Shown one piece after another: positions 13,233 to 26,431 of a stretch of 64,000 bases of DNA. The stretch lies in NCBI RefSeq assembly GCF_005239225.2, contig NC_133284.1:32660339-32724338 (forward strand). The letters are read 5' to 3'. Positions within the stretch are counted from its first letter, which is position 1. Each line of letters opens with the position of its first letter. The DNA comes from Populus alba. Its lineage: Eukaryota > Streptophyta > Magnoliopsida > Malpighiales > Salicaceae. A model generated the notes under the pieces. That model saw only the letters and a list, made by a program, of their open reading frames with translations, was not told the origin of the DNA and did no database searches. The position numbers were made by a program, and so were the translations under genes.

Positions 13233-15084
13233 TCATCCATGTGCAGTGTCATAGGGACCATTAGACATTACTCCAGATGCAAAGGTAGGACCAGAATCAC
13301 TACCAACCTGAACCTGAAACATAAAGCATATTTAGAAGTTATTCGTGTGCCCATCTTTTCTTAGAGGTCAAAGATCACAAATTGTATGAGGTCCAAGCAT
13401 GTGTCATTTCATATACAAGCAGGCAGTTCAGTGAGAGCTCTGTTTCCAATGGCGAGTGCTCAGTATAAAATTGACTTGTATGGTTTTTTATGCATAGAGA
13501 AGATGGGTTGTTCCTCTCAAATTTCGAGGTTCACCCTGTAATGAGTTCAAGGGCAATCCATACAGTATTAATTTTTGATTAATATCAAATTCAAAATGTC
13601 TTCAAAACGGAGCTCAGAAGTAACATTCTAATATCAATTGCATTACAAAAACAGCAAGTTTTATATATAGTCTCTACATGGATCAATCAGCATTTGCTTG
13701 GGTTCAGCGATGGTACTGAGCACCGATGCCTTTCCATGAATACATCGTGACACTGTATAAAACTGGTTTTCAACTATAAGTGATGAGTCATATTTCTGAA
13801 GAGCACCAGGGTTTGAACATGGGTTCTCTCTGTCCCCCACCCCCTACCCACTTGAGCTATGATGTTTTGGTTACTTAGAACTAATCGATAAAAAATTCAC
13901 ATTCTTTATGGAGAATTTTGTAACTTGTTAACCAACGCAACTTTCTGCTATTAATTCACGATTTTTTCTGTGTTTTAAAACAATCACGATTCTGCAAACA
14001 TATGTGCTAAGGCACCTATTGATACAGCCAACATATTGTTATTGGATCAACATCTGTCAGAAACGGCACACTGAAGTTCAACATATTAAAAAGACACAAG
14101 GATAGGGAGCACACACCTGCTGCAAGCCATAAGGATCAGGATATGAACTTCCTCCACATCCCAGTTCAGCACTGCCATAGTTTCCACCATATCCAGGACC
14201 TAAATACACGGGTCAAAAGGTCAATATCTAAAATTCACAAAACTTCAAGAATATGTTGCATTTGGCAGGCACAATAGTAAGTTACTTGGGTTTGCTGCTG
14301 CAGCTGCTGCCCTTGCTCTTTTCTCTGCATTAGCAAACTCACTGCGAAGTTTCTCAATTTCTCGATTCACAAGATTCATATTTTTCTCCAATACCTTTTC
14401 TTGCTCAAGATTAATCGCCCGTGTCTTCTTCTCATATGCAATAGCAGCCCTAATCACACCCAAGAAAAAAAATCAACATCGCATTTTTCTTCACTTTTTA
14501 AATTCTAACCTCGAATTGTCCCTTAATTATAAAGCTCCTTTTTTTTGTTTGTCTTACCTTCCTCTTTGAATCTCTTGCTGTACAGTCTCAATCTCCGCTT
14601 TAAGAACACCCACCTGCTGCGTTTCCGTTTTAGCTTTAACAATTTCATTATTCATCCCCTTCAATTGTGCAGTCATATCCTGGCGTTGCGCAGTAAGTTT
14701 CTGTACATTCGTCCTCACCTGAACAAGCTCAGCACTCATAGCATCAATAGACCGTAACTCAGCGTCCGATTTCAACGATCTTTCATAGACTTCACGAACT
14801 TGATTGTCTCTCTCAGCTTTGACATCAGCAGCAAGTGTTGATAAGTGATGAAGGTCTTGTTGTGATAAAGAGAGTTCTTGTTTTAATGCAAAGTGTGTGG
14901 CTGCGAGTTGTTCATTTTCTAAAAGAAGGGATTGGATCTCACGGTGTTGGATTGATATACGGTCTTCGAGGACGAGGTGGTGAGGGCGGGCATGGAGGCG
15001 GTGCGGGTCGGTGGTTGGGTGTGGAAGGAGGGAGGCTCGAGATAAAGGGATTTCTCGGAGCTGGAGATGGTTGCGTCCTGCCAT
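13233..15084 (-). CDS. FLX: FLX (FLC EXPRESSOR) family coiled-coil protein
   Basis: Four exons on the minus strand join in frame: 15084-14558, 14449-14286, 14199-14117 and 13313-13233. All introns are GT-AG. The total is 855 nt, giving 284 residues ending TAHG. After a basic N-terminus (MAGRNHLQLREIPLSRAS), a long coiled coil runs from about residue 38 (LEDRISIQHREIQSLL, LENEQLAATH) to about 225 (NREIEKLRSEFANAEKRA). The tail is Gly/Tyr-rich (PGYGGNYG). Family length is roughly 250-360 aa. In Arabidopsis, FLX is a scaffold in the FRIGIDA complex that promotes FLC transcription in winter annuals; poplars lack that exact pathway, so the target here is uncertain. Synteny with LBD12 and UGT87A favours FLX itself over FLX-like paralogues. 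Confidence 0.85.
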
Positions 15085-15499
15085 TGTTCCTTTTCTTTTG
15101 GTTCCGCCCGATAGGCGTTTTTTTTTTTTTTAATTATTTGTCAGATGGAGGTGCGACTGGAAAGATTTCAAGGGCTGAGCATCAAGGGGAGGTTGGTTGG
15201 CCCCGGTAGCAAAGTTTCCAGCCAAGTCGCGGGCAGGGGAGCCTCGCAGAAACCCGTGTGACCATTTTAACGGCAAGGGTTAAAAAGTTTATCAAAACAT
15301 AAGAAAAAGTAAAACAAAACAAAAAATTAAAACAAGGCCTAGCTCGTACAGTCCTAGTAGGAATTCACATATGTGGATGTGGTCACTATTGGACCGGGTC
15401 TAACATCCAACCTATAGAAATCTTTTAAACCAAAGGAAAACCCAAGCCCAGACTCACCCTCATAACCTCCCTCCCGCCCACGGCGATTTCCCTCCCAAA
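15085..15499. promoter_or_regulatory. Shared divergent promoter region between FLX and DFO
   Basis: 415 bp separate the FLX start codon (minus) from the DFO start codon (plus). The stretch has a poly-T run at 15119-15131, GC-richer segments on both sides and no clear TATA box for either gene. Both 5'UTRs must lie here, so the promoter is compact and probably bidirectional (inference). Confidence 0.55.
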
Positions 15500-18400
15500 A
15501 TGGCAGGAGACACAGGAGCTCCTCACCAGATCTTCCTCTTCCGCTCTCAAATAACAGCCAGAAGGTTCCAATGTTCAGCCCTCACATATATTCTAATGAG
15601 AATAATCACTCACTCACTCAATCTCTTTTCTCTTTCTTTCTCTTGCAGATTCAACGACGAATCGCTGCGAATTCTCGAATCACTTCTGGTCTTCAAAGAC
15701 GTGAAGTCGCAGATCGAGACTCGATCGGACTTGAAACAGTTCTTGAGATTCGAATCTCTCTCTATTTTCCACGAAATCAAATATAAAACAGTTTATCAGA
15801 AGCTTTTCATTCTCCAATTCTTCGTTCGCGCTTTCGCTCTCATAGGCGACACCGAGGCAGCCCCAAAATCTTCTACTTCAATCAATTAAATTTAAACTAG
15901 CAATCTGTGCCTTCTTATTGTGTCTTCTATACGTGCAGAGTTGTTTGGCGCTGAAATACGAGGCATTGCTTTTTCGTGATGTCAAGTCTAGCAGTGACCA
16001 ATCACTACATGTTTCGCATTTGGAATGGCTAAATTTTGCTCACCATTCGCTCGATCAGGGCTTCTATTCTATTGCTACACAGGTTAAGTTTTTTTTTTCT
16101 TCATCACCATCATCATCTCTAGTCCAAGCCTTCACTTTCATTGTTTTTTGCTCATGCAGGCAAGTGAAAAAGCCCTAGCATGCTTTCAAAAGAAGGATGT
16201 CGCAGATGCCAAAACAGGCGACTTCTTCGAAAATGCGCGCGTTATTGAAGATATAAAGAGGCTTAAGGACCGTGCCATGAGGTCTGCTGCTTCAGGCTCT
16301 GGTATGTTTGTAATCCTTTAATATGCATGTACAGTATCTGATCAGCTAATGCAAACTTCGGTGATTTATCGTGTGCTGTGTTGTACGACTTATATTTTAG
16401 CTTTCACGATGGATATAATCTCAAATGGCTATACTTTATTGCTAAAAACAACAGAGTGGGGATATGAATTTGTGCACGAAATGATGTAAACAAGAAAGCA
16501 AAGCATGAAAACTATAATAATATCGCTTAACTATTCAGGGTTTGTTTTTCAGAAGTAACAAGTAACGTGCTACAAATATAGGGTAACTTGAAACTTACAT
16601 AATCGTGAATTTTAAGTCCTCGAGTAATTAGTTGAAATGTGCATAAATTAGTCTAAATACCCATTATTAACAAGAAAAAGAAAAAGAAAAAGAAAAAGAA
16701 AAAGAAAGCAAAGCATGAAGTGTTCTGATGGACACTTTAATCGTTGTTACATGGAAGAAAGCACATCGGCCCTTTTCGTTCGTCAAAATAGATGTTCGAA
16801 ATTCATGAGCTGCAGTGAAATGAAAATCAAGCTTGTAGAGGTCGTGGATGTAATAGATTGATAAAATTTATTTTGACGCCAATGATGAGATTGCAAGTTG
16901 ATCTGCCTTTTGTCTTTATCTTTCTCCCGGTAAGCCACACTTGCCAGTTTTTTATGCATATATTGGTGAAACTTTATGACAATTTGTGCTGCGCCACAGA
17001 GTTTAAGCATGACTTAGGACGATAGGCTGCAACCATCTGAAGGAGTTCTTTCAAGATGTCTTTGTTGGCTTTAACATAGCTTTTTATAGGAGTATCCAGA
17101 ACAACTCTTTATATATCGTTATGTCCTTGTTTAAGGGTTTTTCGTGGAGTTTCATCATTCAGTGAATGAAGGGTACTTAACATAAGCTACGAGATTGCTT
17201 TAAGATAGATAATAAGTAGAGCGTGGCATGCAGCATTTCTTGGAATTGTGACACAATGTAAACATATCCCAAAGTACTAACATTATTGAAACTGAATCGA
17301 ATGATACCATGAAGCCAATTAATCTTTAATAAATCAGTTTTAGTTTTTTTAAGAATCAAAGGATGCAAGAATCACTCTTACATGTTAAGTTGAGAAAACT
17401 TCAGAATTATTATTGATCAAAAGGTTGCCTTAGGCTTCCAAGAATTGAAGTACTTCTGAGAAATTAACTTTAGTGGATTTATCTTTGTAGGCTAAATTAA
17501 TCTACTTACAAAACTGACCCAATACCTATTCTAGTAAGCCTAAGCCCTGATCCAAACAAGCTTTGGATCCTAGCTAAAAATAAAATATTAATGAAGCTCA
17601 AACAAGTCTTGAGCTACAGCTAAAATAATAAAAATAAAACCCACAAGTTAACTCTTTATGTTGCTATGAGAAGAAAAGGAAAGAAAACAATACAAGTTTG
17701 ATATAAGGTTTATTTATAACCTACAATGTTGCCTAATGATCATAGAAACCAATCTGTTATTAAATATCACTAGCCCTTTTTTTTTTGTGAAGCTAAGATG
17801 AATAAGAAATCATTGTAAGAAAAAGATTTTGAAATATTAATGAATCCTTGTCACACTTGGAAATTAAGTTGTGGTCTATTAAAGATTCTTGTAGACCTAG
17901 AAAATTTTCAAAATAAGCTGCCATATCTTTGTAGAAAAAGGATCTTTGTCAAATAGGAAGTCTCTAAGTAAAAAAGAAGTAAATAACAAAATCTATATAG
18001 TCTGTTCTGATTTATATCACAAGGCCTTTCCAAACTCCAATTCACTTGAAATTTTATCTCAACATAGAAAAATACCTATGGAATCTTCTGATATAGTTTT
18101 AGCTTTATCCAATGGTTTGATTTGGAGTTATGTTCAATAACGTAAAACTTAATGATATAAAATTTTATGCCAGATCCGAATCTGACCTTGTTTGGATTGT
18201 AAGAGGGTTAGCCATCACTTTATTTACCTTATGTTTGCTTTAACCCATAAATAGTCGTGAGGAAATATTGAAGAACTGTACATCTTCCATTCTGTAAATA
18301 GAAGCTAATTGTATATGATAACCTCATCATCTTTGGCATATAGGCTAATTAATGTTGGACCTCAGAACTAGCTACTTTGGATTTAGTGCAACTATTTTGT

Positions 18401-18700
18401 TGAATGTTTATATGTGGTTCTCGTTTCTCCAAGTGACTAAGGATTCGTAAATAAGATTCATGCTGAACTCTTTCAAACATTCCTTTTCATTTTGGTTGCA
18501 TATTCTGTTTGCTCATTCCAGTCCAGGCACAGGCGGCAGAGTATTTGAAAAGGAAAGTCGTCGAGAAGAGCAGAACATGTTCTTCATTTCGTACAGAAAC
18601 AAAGAGTGCTGCTAGCACCCTGTTTAGGAATGGAATCAAGAAGCGGCATGCGCGTGAATTGCGCAAACACCAAAGTATGCAGCAGAATATTGAATTTTAA
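15500..18700 (+). CDS. DFO: DFO, meiotic double-strand-break formation protein
   Basis: Five exons join in frame: 15500-15564, 15649-15856, 15939-16082, 16160-16301 and 18522-18700 (738 nt, 245 aa). The product opens MAGDTGAPHQIFLFRSQI, continues RRFNDESLRILESLL and FFVRAFALIGDTE, then SCLALKYEALLFRD, LEWLNFAHHSLDQGFYSIA and VQAQAAEYLKRK, and ends FRNGIKKRHARELR plus a Gln/Asn-rich tail. This matches the plant-specific DFO family, required in Arabidopsis for SPO11-dependent meiotic breaks. It has no known catalytic domain and acts in the nucleus. Intron 2 has no GT donor and needs a GC-AG junction (GAG|GCAGCC at 15857). Intron 4 is 2.2 kb and carries repeat-like DNA. Arabidopsis DFO is At1g07060, next to the CCT gene also found in this window. 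Confidence 0.82.
16302..18521. other. Long DFO intron 4 with repeat-like content
   Basis: The intron is 2.2 kb against 72-84 bp for the other three. It contains a (GAAAAA)n-type run at about 16670-16706 and, at about 17400-18250, retroelement-LTR-like AT-rich text with a chance 64-codon ORF (17946-18140). I could not find matched termini, so element boundaries are undefined. Confidence 0.5.
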
Positions 18701-20570
18701 CTTTGTTGCCAATTTTATTCGCCCTCACCGAGTTCATTCACATGGCTGGAAAGTCGTATGAAGTCTCCCCTTGCTAATTACAATCAGTCCCCCCTCAATT
18801 GTAACGATACTGAAGACAGAGAACGCTTCGCTATTCCATTCAATCAAAAGAACATCAAGGTATGCTCTGATTATCTGATCATTCTGGGTCTTTTCACATG
18901 AAATAATATGATGGGTTAGGAGTATTTATTTATTTATTCATGTTCTATAGAGGCTGATACTACTGTGCTGGATCTGAGTAAAGGACAGGCTGGTAGGATA
19001 GTGGTCTGCATGACGTGCTCTCCATTTTTGAAGTATTAAACCATAAATGACTTCATTTTGAGGGCAAAACGTAGCTCTGCAGTAACAAATTAACATGGCC
19101 CATGTTCGTGTGCATGTTCACGTGCTTACCTCTTGTTCAGGCCTATATTTTTCTTAATTTTACACCGAATTTATAATGCAGACCTTGCCGCTTGAATAGA
19201 ATTGGTCGCCTAGGCCTTGGAAACCCAACAAGGACCCTGTTCAAGCCACTGAATTTCAAGTCCATGTTGCTTAAGTCAAACAATGCCTCTAATCCTCACC
19301 TCTTTAGATTTGAATATAAACCATATGCGAATTTCAAGAATCGAATCTTCCCTAGCACCAGGCACATTAAATGCTTGCATTGGAGCTCGCATGTTTTATT
19401 TCTCTCCAAGGGGGGAAAGATGTCTGTTTTTCCTCTATTTTATTCATGTGTTTAAAAATACCTCAGTAAAACAGAATACAAGGTTCTCACTTTCTAAAGT
19501 ATGCCTCCTTTTTCTTCTTCCTAGAGCCTAGGGGTTTGAAACTTGGAAGTGAAACGCGTTTTTCGATGCAGTTCAATAAAAAGAATTGTCAACAGGTGGC
19601 CCCATGGTTTAGATGCGAGTCTAAAATAACATATATACTTAGTTAAATAACATGTATCGATATACTTAGTTAAAAAGAATTGTCAACAGGTGGCCCCATG
19701 GAAATGTATCGATATAAAGGGGAAAAAAAGTTAATAGGTTTGCCATGAATAAGTTGCTGGAGAGTTTAGTTATAGTTATTTTTTAAATAATATTTTTTTA
19801 TTAAATATATATTAATAGTTTTTTTTATTGTTTTAAAATTATTTTTAATATTAGTACATTAAAATAATTTAAAAACACTAAAAATATATTAATTTAAAAT
19901 TAATAAAAAAATATAAAATTTTTTATAAATATTTTTAAAATACAGAAACATATAGAAACATATAAATTTGACGACAACTAGGAACTAGCTAGGGAACGAG
20001 AGTTTGTTTTTCTCGGAAGAGAAGCTTAGACTGGAATTGGAATCATGTGGTGAGCATTGTGTCTCTGGAAGATAAAAAGAATAGGTCTTAGGGTTCCACA
20101 ACTCTTATGTTTTCCGTTTCAGTGTCTCTGGAATTGTGTGTTTTTTAATGCCTTAGAAGCTCGACCTTAGCTCTATGTCGGATCTCATTTAGTGGTTCGC
20201 ATTAATTACTTGGTGGGTTATCTCTGTCATCGTCGTGTTATTTTATGGAGTAAATTAGGAGCTCAATTGATGTCTGTTTATCATAAGAGACAGTCTTTGG
20301 ATGATTTGATGGTCTAGAATAATGCAACTATAGTCAAAATGAGTTATATGTTTTTTACCGTGGACCGTAACCAGACATTGTTCAATGACATTCATGTGGA
20401 ATGCAATGTTTGTAAGGCATTCAAACCATGTCAAATAATAAAGAGTTAGTAAAGAATTAATTAAAACAGCAAAATATTAATGACAAATGTGAACCTCTTA
20501 CGGTTGATTATGCACGTCAACCCCTCTCGGGGCTAAATGTTAACCGCATTTCTGAGCTTAGTTAAATTTA
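18701..20570. other. DFO 3' flank and intergenic DNA
   Basis: 18,701-19,530 may contain DFO 3'UTR or downstream transcribed sequence. Overlapping open frames at 19192-19455 and 19283-19531 are not recognisable proteins. A 31-bp word beginning TAAAAAGAATTGTCAACAG occurs at 19577-19607 and again at 19671-19701, a 94-bp-spaced direct repeat. 19,740-19,960 is an AT-rich MITE-like segment. Confidence 0.5.
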
Positions 20571-21277
20571 GACAGTGTTTGTTTAAGAAGTTATATTTAC
20601 GTTTTGTTGAAAATATAGATGCAACCTGTTTGGTTATTTAAAAAATGCTTGTTATTATTCATGGGTTCCATGATCTGTTGCGTTTGAAATACAAGAAAAA
20701 AGGAAGTAGCTAGGAGCATGCCTCCACTGTTCACGTGAATAGTTTTTTTTTTTTATAAAAAATCAGTGCAGTTAATTAATTTCACTCATATTGTTCACAT
20801 GAATATGAACAATAATTTTTTTTGTTTTTTTTTTTAAAATTAGTTTAAGGTGTTTTAAATTTACTCGTACTGTAATCTCAATTTTATTCTTGATAATATT
20901 TTACCTAATTTTATAGTTTGGATAAATTTTGTACGTAATAAAATTATAGATAGTTTAATGGAACAATAATTTTTATATATATATAAAGTATGATTTATGT
21001 CATGATGTAATAGCAATAATTAAATCCATGATATTTAAATTAAAAGCCATCAATATTAATATATGTTTTTTTTAATTATTTTATAACCTCAATTTCAAAA
21101 GCATTCTTAAACAAAAATATTAAATTACTTTTTCTTCAATATCAATTTGAATCACAGTTTTAACCAAACACCTATTTTTTCAAACCAATCTCAAATAAAA
21201 ATATTTTTTATAAAATAACTTTTTTTAATTTTTTTCAAACCACAACCACAATAGCTATCGCAATACGAAACACACTC
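20571..21277. mobile_element. Tourist-like (PIF/Harbinger) MITE copy 1
   Basis: TTA duplications at 20568-20570 and 21278-21280 flank an element whose left end is GACAGTGTTTG and whose right end, reverse-complemented, is GAGTGTGTTTCG. The interior words GATAATATTTTACCT, GTACGTAATA, ATGATGTAATAG and CAGTTTTAACCAAACACCT recur in the same order in the element at 44524-45402. There is no coding capacity. Confidence 0.7.
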
Positions 21278-22700
21278 TTAACTATGATTGAATGAAAACA
21301 GGGCTAGAAATGATAGCTATTAGCCTGTTTATTTTTATGTTAAAAAAAATAATTTTAAAATAATTTAGAATTTTTTTATATTTTTAAAATTGATTGTTTT
21401 TTTTGTATTTTAAAATTGTTTTTATATGCTAATATAAAAAAAAATTAAAAAGTAAAAAAAATATTATTTCAATGTATTTCTATATAAAAAAAAAAACCAA
21501 AAAAAAAAGAGCAAAACATACGTTAATTTAAATTGCATTGGTCATTATGATTAGCTACTGACCTATATATTTCGTGTTTAAATGACCGACTATTGCAGGG
21601 ATTTGGAGGTGTAGGTAGCTTTTTTTTATATAGGATCCACATAAAAAAAACATGTATTTTTTACTTTTATGAGACATGATTTATACTTTTAAAAAGTTGT
21701 ACCTTTTAAAAAAATTAATTACACCTCCTCTGAGCCAAACTACATTTCATTTTCAAGAAAAAAGTTGTACAGAAATTTATTAGAAGGTCCTATTTATGAT
21801 GTCAAGTGCCTCTACCTCCATCATTGTAGGGTTGTCATTAATCTCTGAACACAATAATCACTTTTGTTGAAATTTTTTGGTGTTATTGGAAGGAGAAAAA
21901 TCCAGAGTTGGTACGCTATATGTTTTTTCGATTGATCACAAACACTAGACATTGGAGTTGGTAAGCGATGTATTCTTATGCTATTTTCTTCGCCTTCTTT
22001 AATTTATTCAAGGAAAGGAAAAGGGACGCCTTTTGATTGGCAACAGCAGTAGACGGCGGACCGGGAGAGGAGGAGAGAATTTAGAGTGAAATTTCCATGT
22101 GAATTTAATTTCGCAAACAAACATTCACGTCGATCCCATTTTTCTTGGTGTCTTGATCCTGGTTAGCTTGGTAAACCCTAAACCAGCTCAACATTAATTA
22201 ATGACTCACACTTTCTGAGGTTTAGACTTTCATTTCTATATGACAGAGGTTTAGACATTTGAAACCTAACAGTAAAGTAACATAATCATCGATCATACTA
22301 TATATTAATTTGTTTTAAATACTCACATGATCAGTGTACATACGTAATACAATTAGAACATAAAAAAATATACGAATAGTCAAACAAGAACGTGGATAGG
22401 ATTACTGCTACACCAATGCGTTGCCAACCCATCACGCGCCTGACGGTGGTCAACCTCCTCCATTTGATCTTGATACCAATCTCTACACTACAGAATATTG
22501 ACCTCCATGCTCTATTCAGCACTATTGACTAATTGTTAAAGCCCAAAACTGTAAAACACTATGTGCATGACAGATTACGGGTTCCTCCAAACTCAGGAAT
22601 CCTAGCTAGCCCTCTCCATGCATTTAATATATAATTCTTATTGTTTTTTTAATTATAGCGTCCATCCAATCTACACCAGGGGTGCCACTTCCTCAACTTA
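21278..22700. other. Intergenic DNA upstream of the LBD gene
   Basis: 21,300-21,520 is an AT-rich MITE-type segment with poly-A/T runs. The rest has mixed composition and no gene I recognise. The open frame on the minus strand at 22331-22522 shows no family motif. Confidence 0.5.
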
Positions 22701-22701
22701 T

Positions 22702-22709
22702 TATAAATA
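22702..22709 (+). promoter_or_regulatory. Probable TATA box of the LBD12-like gene
   Basis: TATAAATA lies 124 bp upstream of the start codon at 22833, a normal plant spacing that would give a 5'UTR of roughly 90-100 nt. Confidence 0.6.
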
Positions 22710-22832
22710 CACATTTTTTGAAGCTCATCTTGTTCCACATTGAGCTTCCGTTTGTATTTCCTTTAGTCTTTCTTTGTACCTATCTGCGTCAAGAGGGAAT
22801 TTTCTTTGAGTTATTTTAAGACAGAAATTAAT

Positions 22833-23472
22833 ATGGCGGGTTCTTCACCATGTGCATCCTGCAAACTACTAAGGCGCCGGTGCGCCAAAGACTGCATCTT
22901 TGCCCCTTACTTCCCTTCTGATGATCCCCATAAGTTTGCCATTGTTCACAAGATTTTTGGTGCAAGTAATGTCAGCAAAATGTTGCAGGTACTTTTTTCC
23001 TCCCTCGATCCCTTATTAACTTAAATGATCTATCGATTCTGTCTTGTGTATGTTACTACGGAAAAGAATGTTGTTATTTGCAATTTTTAACAGTGATGAC
23101 GATGCTTTAAGTGATGAGAATATTATGATCTTGCAGGAGATTCCACTTCATCAAAGAGCAGATGCTGTGGGCAGTCTAGTTTATGAAGCGAATGCAAGAG
23201 TGCGAGACCCGGTCTATGGATGTGTTGGTGCAATATCTTACTTACAAAATCAAGTATCACAGTTACAAATGCAACTTGCAGTAGCTCAAACAGAGATACT
23301 ATGCATCCAGATGCAACAAGAGCCTAACTTACCAGCCCAGCTTGATCAAGATGACAAGTCGCTTCTTTTAGCCAGCTGTAATAACTTCAACAGCATTCCT
23401 CAGTATTTTAACTTTGCCTCTTCAAGCAATGTAATCCAAGACCCTCTTAAGAGAGAGTCTCTTTGGACCTAG
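22833..23472 (+). CDS. LBD12: LOB-domain transcription factor, LBD12 (ASL5) type
   Basis: Two exons, 22833-22988 and 23137-23472, join at a phase-0 GT-AG intron and give 163 aa. The class I LOB domain is complete: the C-block CASCKLLRRRCAKDC (CX2CX6CX3C) at residues 7-21, the GAS block from FAIVHKIFGASNVSKML through EIPLHQRADAVGSLVYEA to RVRDPVYGCVG, and a leucine-zipper-like segment (ISYLQNQVSQLQMQL). The intron sits at the usual LBD position, after KMLQ. The start is the ATG giving MAGSSPCAS; an upstream in-frame extension lacks its own ATG. LBD proteins bind DNA in the nucleus and set organ boundaries and lateral-organ patterning. The short tail after the zipper (CIQMQQEPN) is LBD12-like, and synteny with FLX and UGT87A supports the name. 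Confidence 0.9.
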
Positions 23473-25049
23473 GCACTCAATCATGCTTCTTGTTAATGAA
23501 GTACCCTATCGTTTCAAGGTTCTCTCTAGCTAATTAATTTCGTGTTGAATATTGGCCTAGCTTTCTGGTGCTAGCAATGTATTTCTCATGGAAACAAATG
23601 CATGATTGCGTATAAACAGTTTGCGTGTGTGTGTCCATGTGAAAGAGAGAGATGAATAAATATTTAGCTCTTGCCTTCTAGGAGTAGGCGAGACAAAAAA
23701 AAAAACTTCATGTGGGATATTGAAATAAGGGGTCAACATTAGGCGCCGGCCTGCATGTGAGATAGGAGCACAGTAGGGTTTACATAGATTCTCTTTTCTT
23801 CATTAAGACGTTGCTTATTCTGGGGTATGCTGTCCCCTAGCTTGTTTTCTCTCAACATATATGATTTCAAAATTGAACCTGTAAATTAACCTTGATCATT
23901 TCTGTCTAGCTCATGACACATCACTGGCCTGTGCAATTACTCAAAGTCCAAATAAGAACCGCGTACGTAGTACCTTCAATCAATGACAGAGAAAACATGT
24001 TAATAACATGCATACAATTATGGTCGTTGTGTTTCAATTGTAATTAATTAGAGAGCTCGGTAGGCAACACCTGGAAAACCATATATATGATGCAAGTGCA
24101 TGGAGGCTACTGGACACATCCATGTGTGAATGTAAGAGTTTTTGTGTGTGTGTGTAGCCTCTACTCTTCAGGAGTAAAGAATTGAGATATTTTATTTTGT
24201 AAGAACAATATTAATATGTTGTTATTTTAAAATAAATTTATCTTATACTTTTATATAAACTAATAAATTGAATAACTCATCATAGGTAACATAATGAATT
24301 TTTTATTATCCAAAAATTAACATTTTGACTGAATCTCAAGTTTTTCAATTACATGATAAATAATTTACCACGTGGTTTAAATACATGTAAGCAGTACTTA
24401 ACAATTTTTAATTCTCATAATACTTAAATTTTATTACACCCTTCTCTTTAAATGCTATGGTTGTAATCTTGTACCATGTTTATCAAATGAGAAGCAATGC
24501 TGGTGGTAGTTTAAATTTACTATGTGTTTGGGTCTTGAAAAAAATATCAAGTATTATAATAGATATTTCATAAATGAATGTATCTTTCATACTGAAAAGT
24601 ATGATTATGGTATAAAAACTTAAAATAGTAGAGTTTATGTTAAGGGATTAATTTTTAATGAGATTGAAGTTAATTATTATAGAAAGTTAAAAGAGATGAT
24701 CAAATTACAATATCATGGTGAGTAGAATACTTTTTTTTAATTCAAATGCTATCAGTATGATATCACTAATAAAGGAATTAAAGTAGATCTCCATCATGAT
24801 TTGATTAAAATTAATACAAAGGCTAGACTTCACAACATTGATGTTGTCTTCATATTTTTCAAGCAATGCCAATAAGTTTACATCAACGTGTAATGAAATT
24901 GACATTAATGTAATTTTTTCATATGTGTTGTTGCTTTATAATGAACTATTGTTAACACAATTGGAACATTTATTGTTGTGATTGTAGTGTTTGTTATTAA
25001 ATAAAATTGGTGTTATTATATTATGATTTGACTTTATTTGCAGGTTTAA
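23473..25049. other. Intergenic DNA 3' of the LBD gene
   Basis: Probable 3'UTR at first, then AT-rich DNA. A short (GT)n run lies at about 24143-24155. No gene is recognisable, and the open frame on the minus strand at 24705-24905 is low-complexity. Confidence 0.5.
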
Positions 25050-26431
25050 TAGATATGGAATACGTACAAAAATATTAGGGAAAAAAACTATTTTACACTG
25101 ACAGAAATACCAATGGCATGTGATACACCAACATAATTACCAATTGACTTAGTCTATTGGAGAGTTCCAGAGAGTTAAAAAAATTACAGGACTTTGCCAT
25201 TATTTTATACTGATGATAATACCAATGACATGTGAAATACCAATAAGATTACCAATGGACTTAGTCCTTTAAATAATTCTAGAGAAAAAAACATTACAAA
25301 ACTTTGCCACTAAACATTAGAATCATAGACGAAACAAAATATCATCGGGAAAAAAAAATTGGTGGGGGTTGGAAAATTTTGGGGAGTTCTAAAAAAATTT
25401 CAATGTTAATTACAAATGGAATTACTAATGGACTATAAAAATTATTAAATTTTTTGAAGCCCACAATGCAACTAGAAACAAAAAGAGAGAGAGAGAAAAA
25501 CACATTTTTCTCATTCTTTCTTTCTTACCTTCTTTCTTTCTTCTTCTTCTTTTTAACTATAAATGCATATAGATGAGTTAGGAAGGTAGGAAGTGAGGTT
25601 TTTAAAGGAAAAACTTGTATAAAATATGATTTAAGATGGAAAGAATAGGAGAGAATAGATTGTTAGAGGGAAAGAGACACCATTTGAGAAGGACAAAGAA
25701 GATCAAGAGGAAAAGATTGCAAATAAATCAATAAATTGGGTGCAAATTTGGTTGGTAAGACTTTTCCCATAATATTTTTCTTTGTTTTAGTAGTTTTAGG
25801 TGAAGGAAGGAAGAAAATCCTAAAAATTCAATTCTAGGGTTTATGTAACTTTTTAGGGGAATGATTGTTTTGATGAATTGTTAGTTGCTTGATATGAGAA
25901 TGATATGAATGATAACATATTTAAATATAAATCGGATTAAAAACTATAAAATTTGGACTTGTAAGTGGCCAACCATTTTAGGTGTTTTAGAAGAATTGGA
26001 GATTTGATTAAATTGAGTTCATTTTAATGTTTTAAATGCTTGAGTTTGTGTATGAGTGTTGAAATGTGGAATTACAAAAAGTTAGTAAGAGAAAAATATG
26101 GAGAAAAAATTGTAAAATTGAGTAATATGAGTGTTTTAAGGATGTTGTTATGTTTAAATTTGATTATGATAATGGTAGGAATGATAATCCAAGAAGAAAA
26201 ATTGAAAAAAAAATCATTGGATAATTAGTTTATCTAAGATCAGACAAAAAGGAAATTAAGGGAATAAAAGAATTGGGTAACAATCTTGTGAAATTGTATG
26301 TTAATTTGATATGTATGTTTAAGAAATATGAGGTGGAATAAATGTCTGGGCTGAGTGTGTAAGTTTATTCTATAGGTATATGTAGGGGACATGGTTTTAA
26401 TATTATGAAAATAGGGAAAAATATTGTAATG

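Noticed and set aside
14545..15209. Plus-strand frames opposite FLX exon 1
   Set aside because: They are antisense to the coiled-coil exon, whose heptad codons keep the opposite strand open.
19192..19531. Overlapping 87- and 82-codon frames 3' of DFO
   Set aside because: Two overlapping frames, neither with a family signature nor consistent splice sites. They are probably downstream non-coding sequence.
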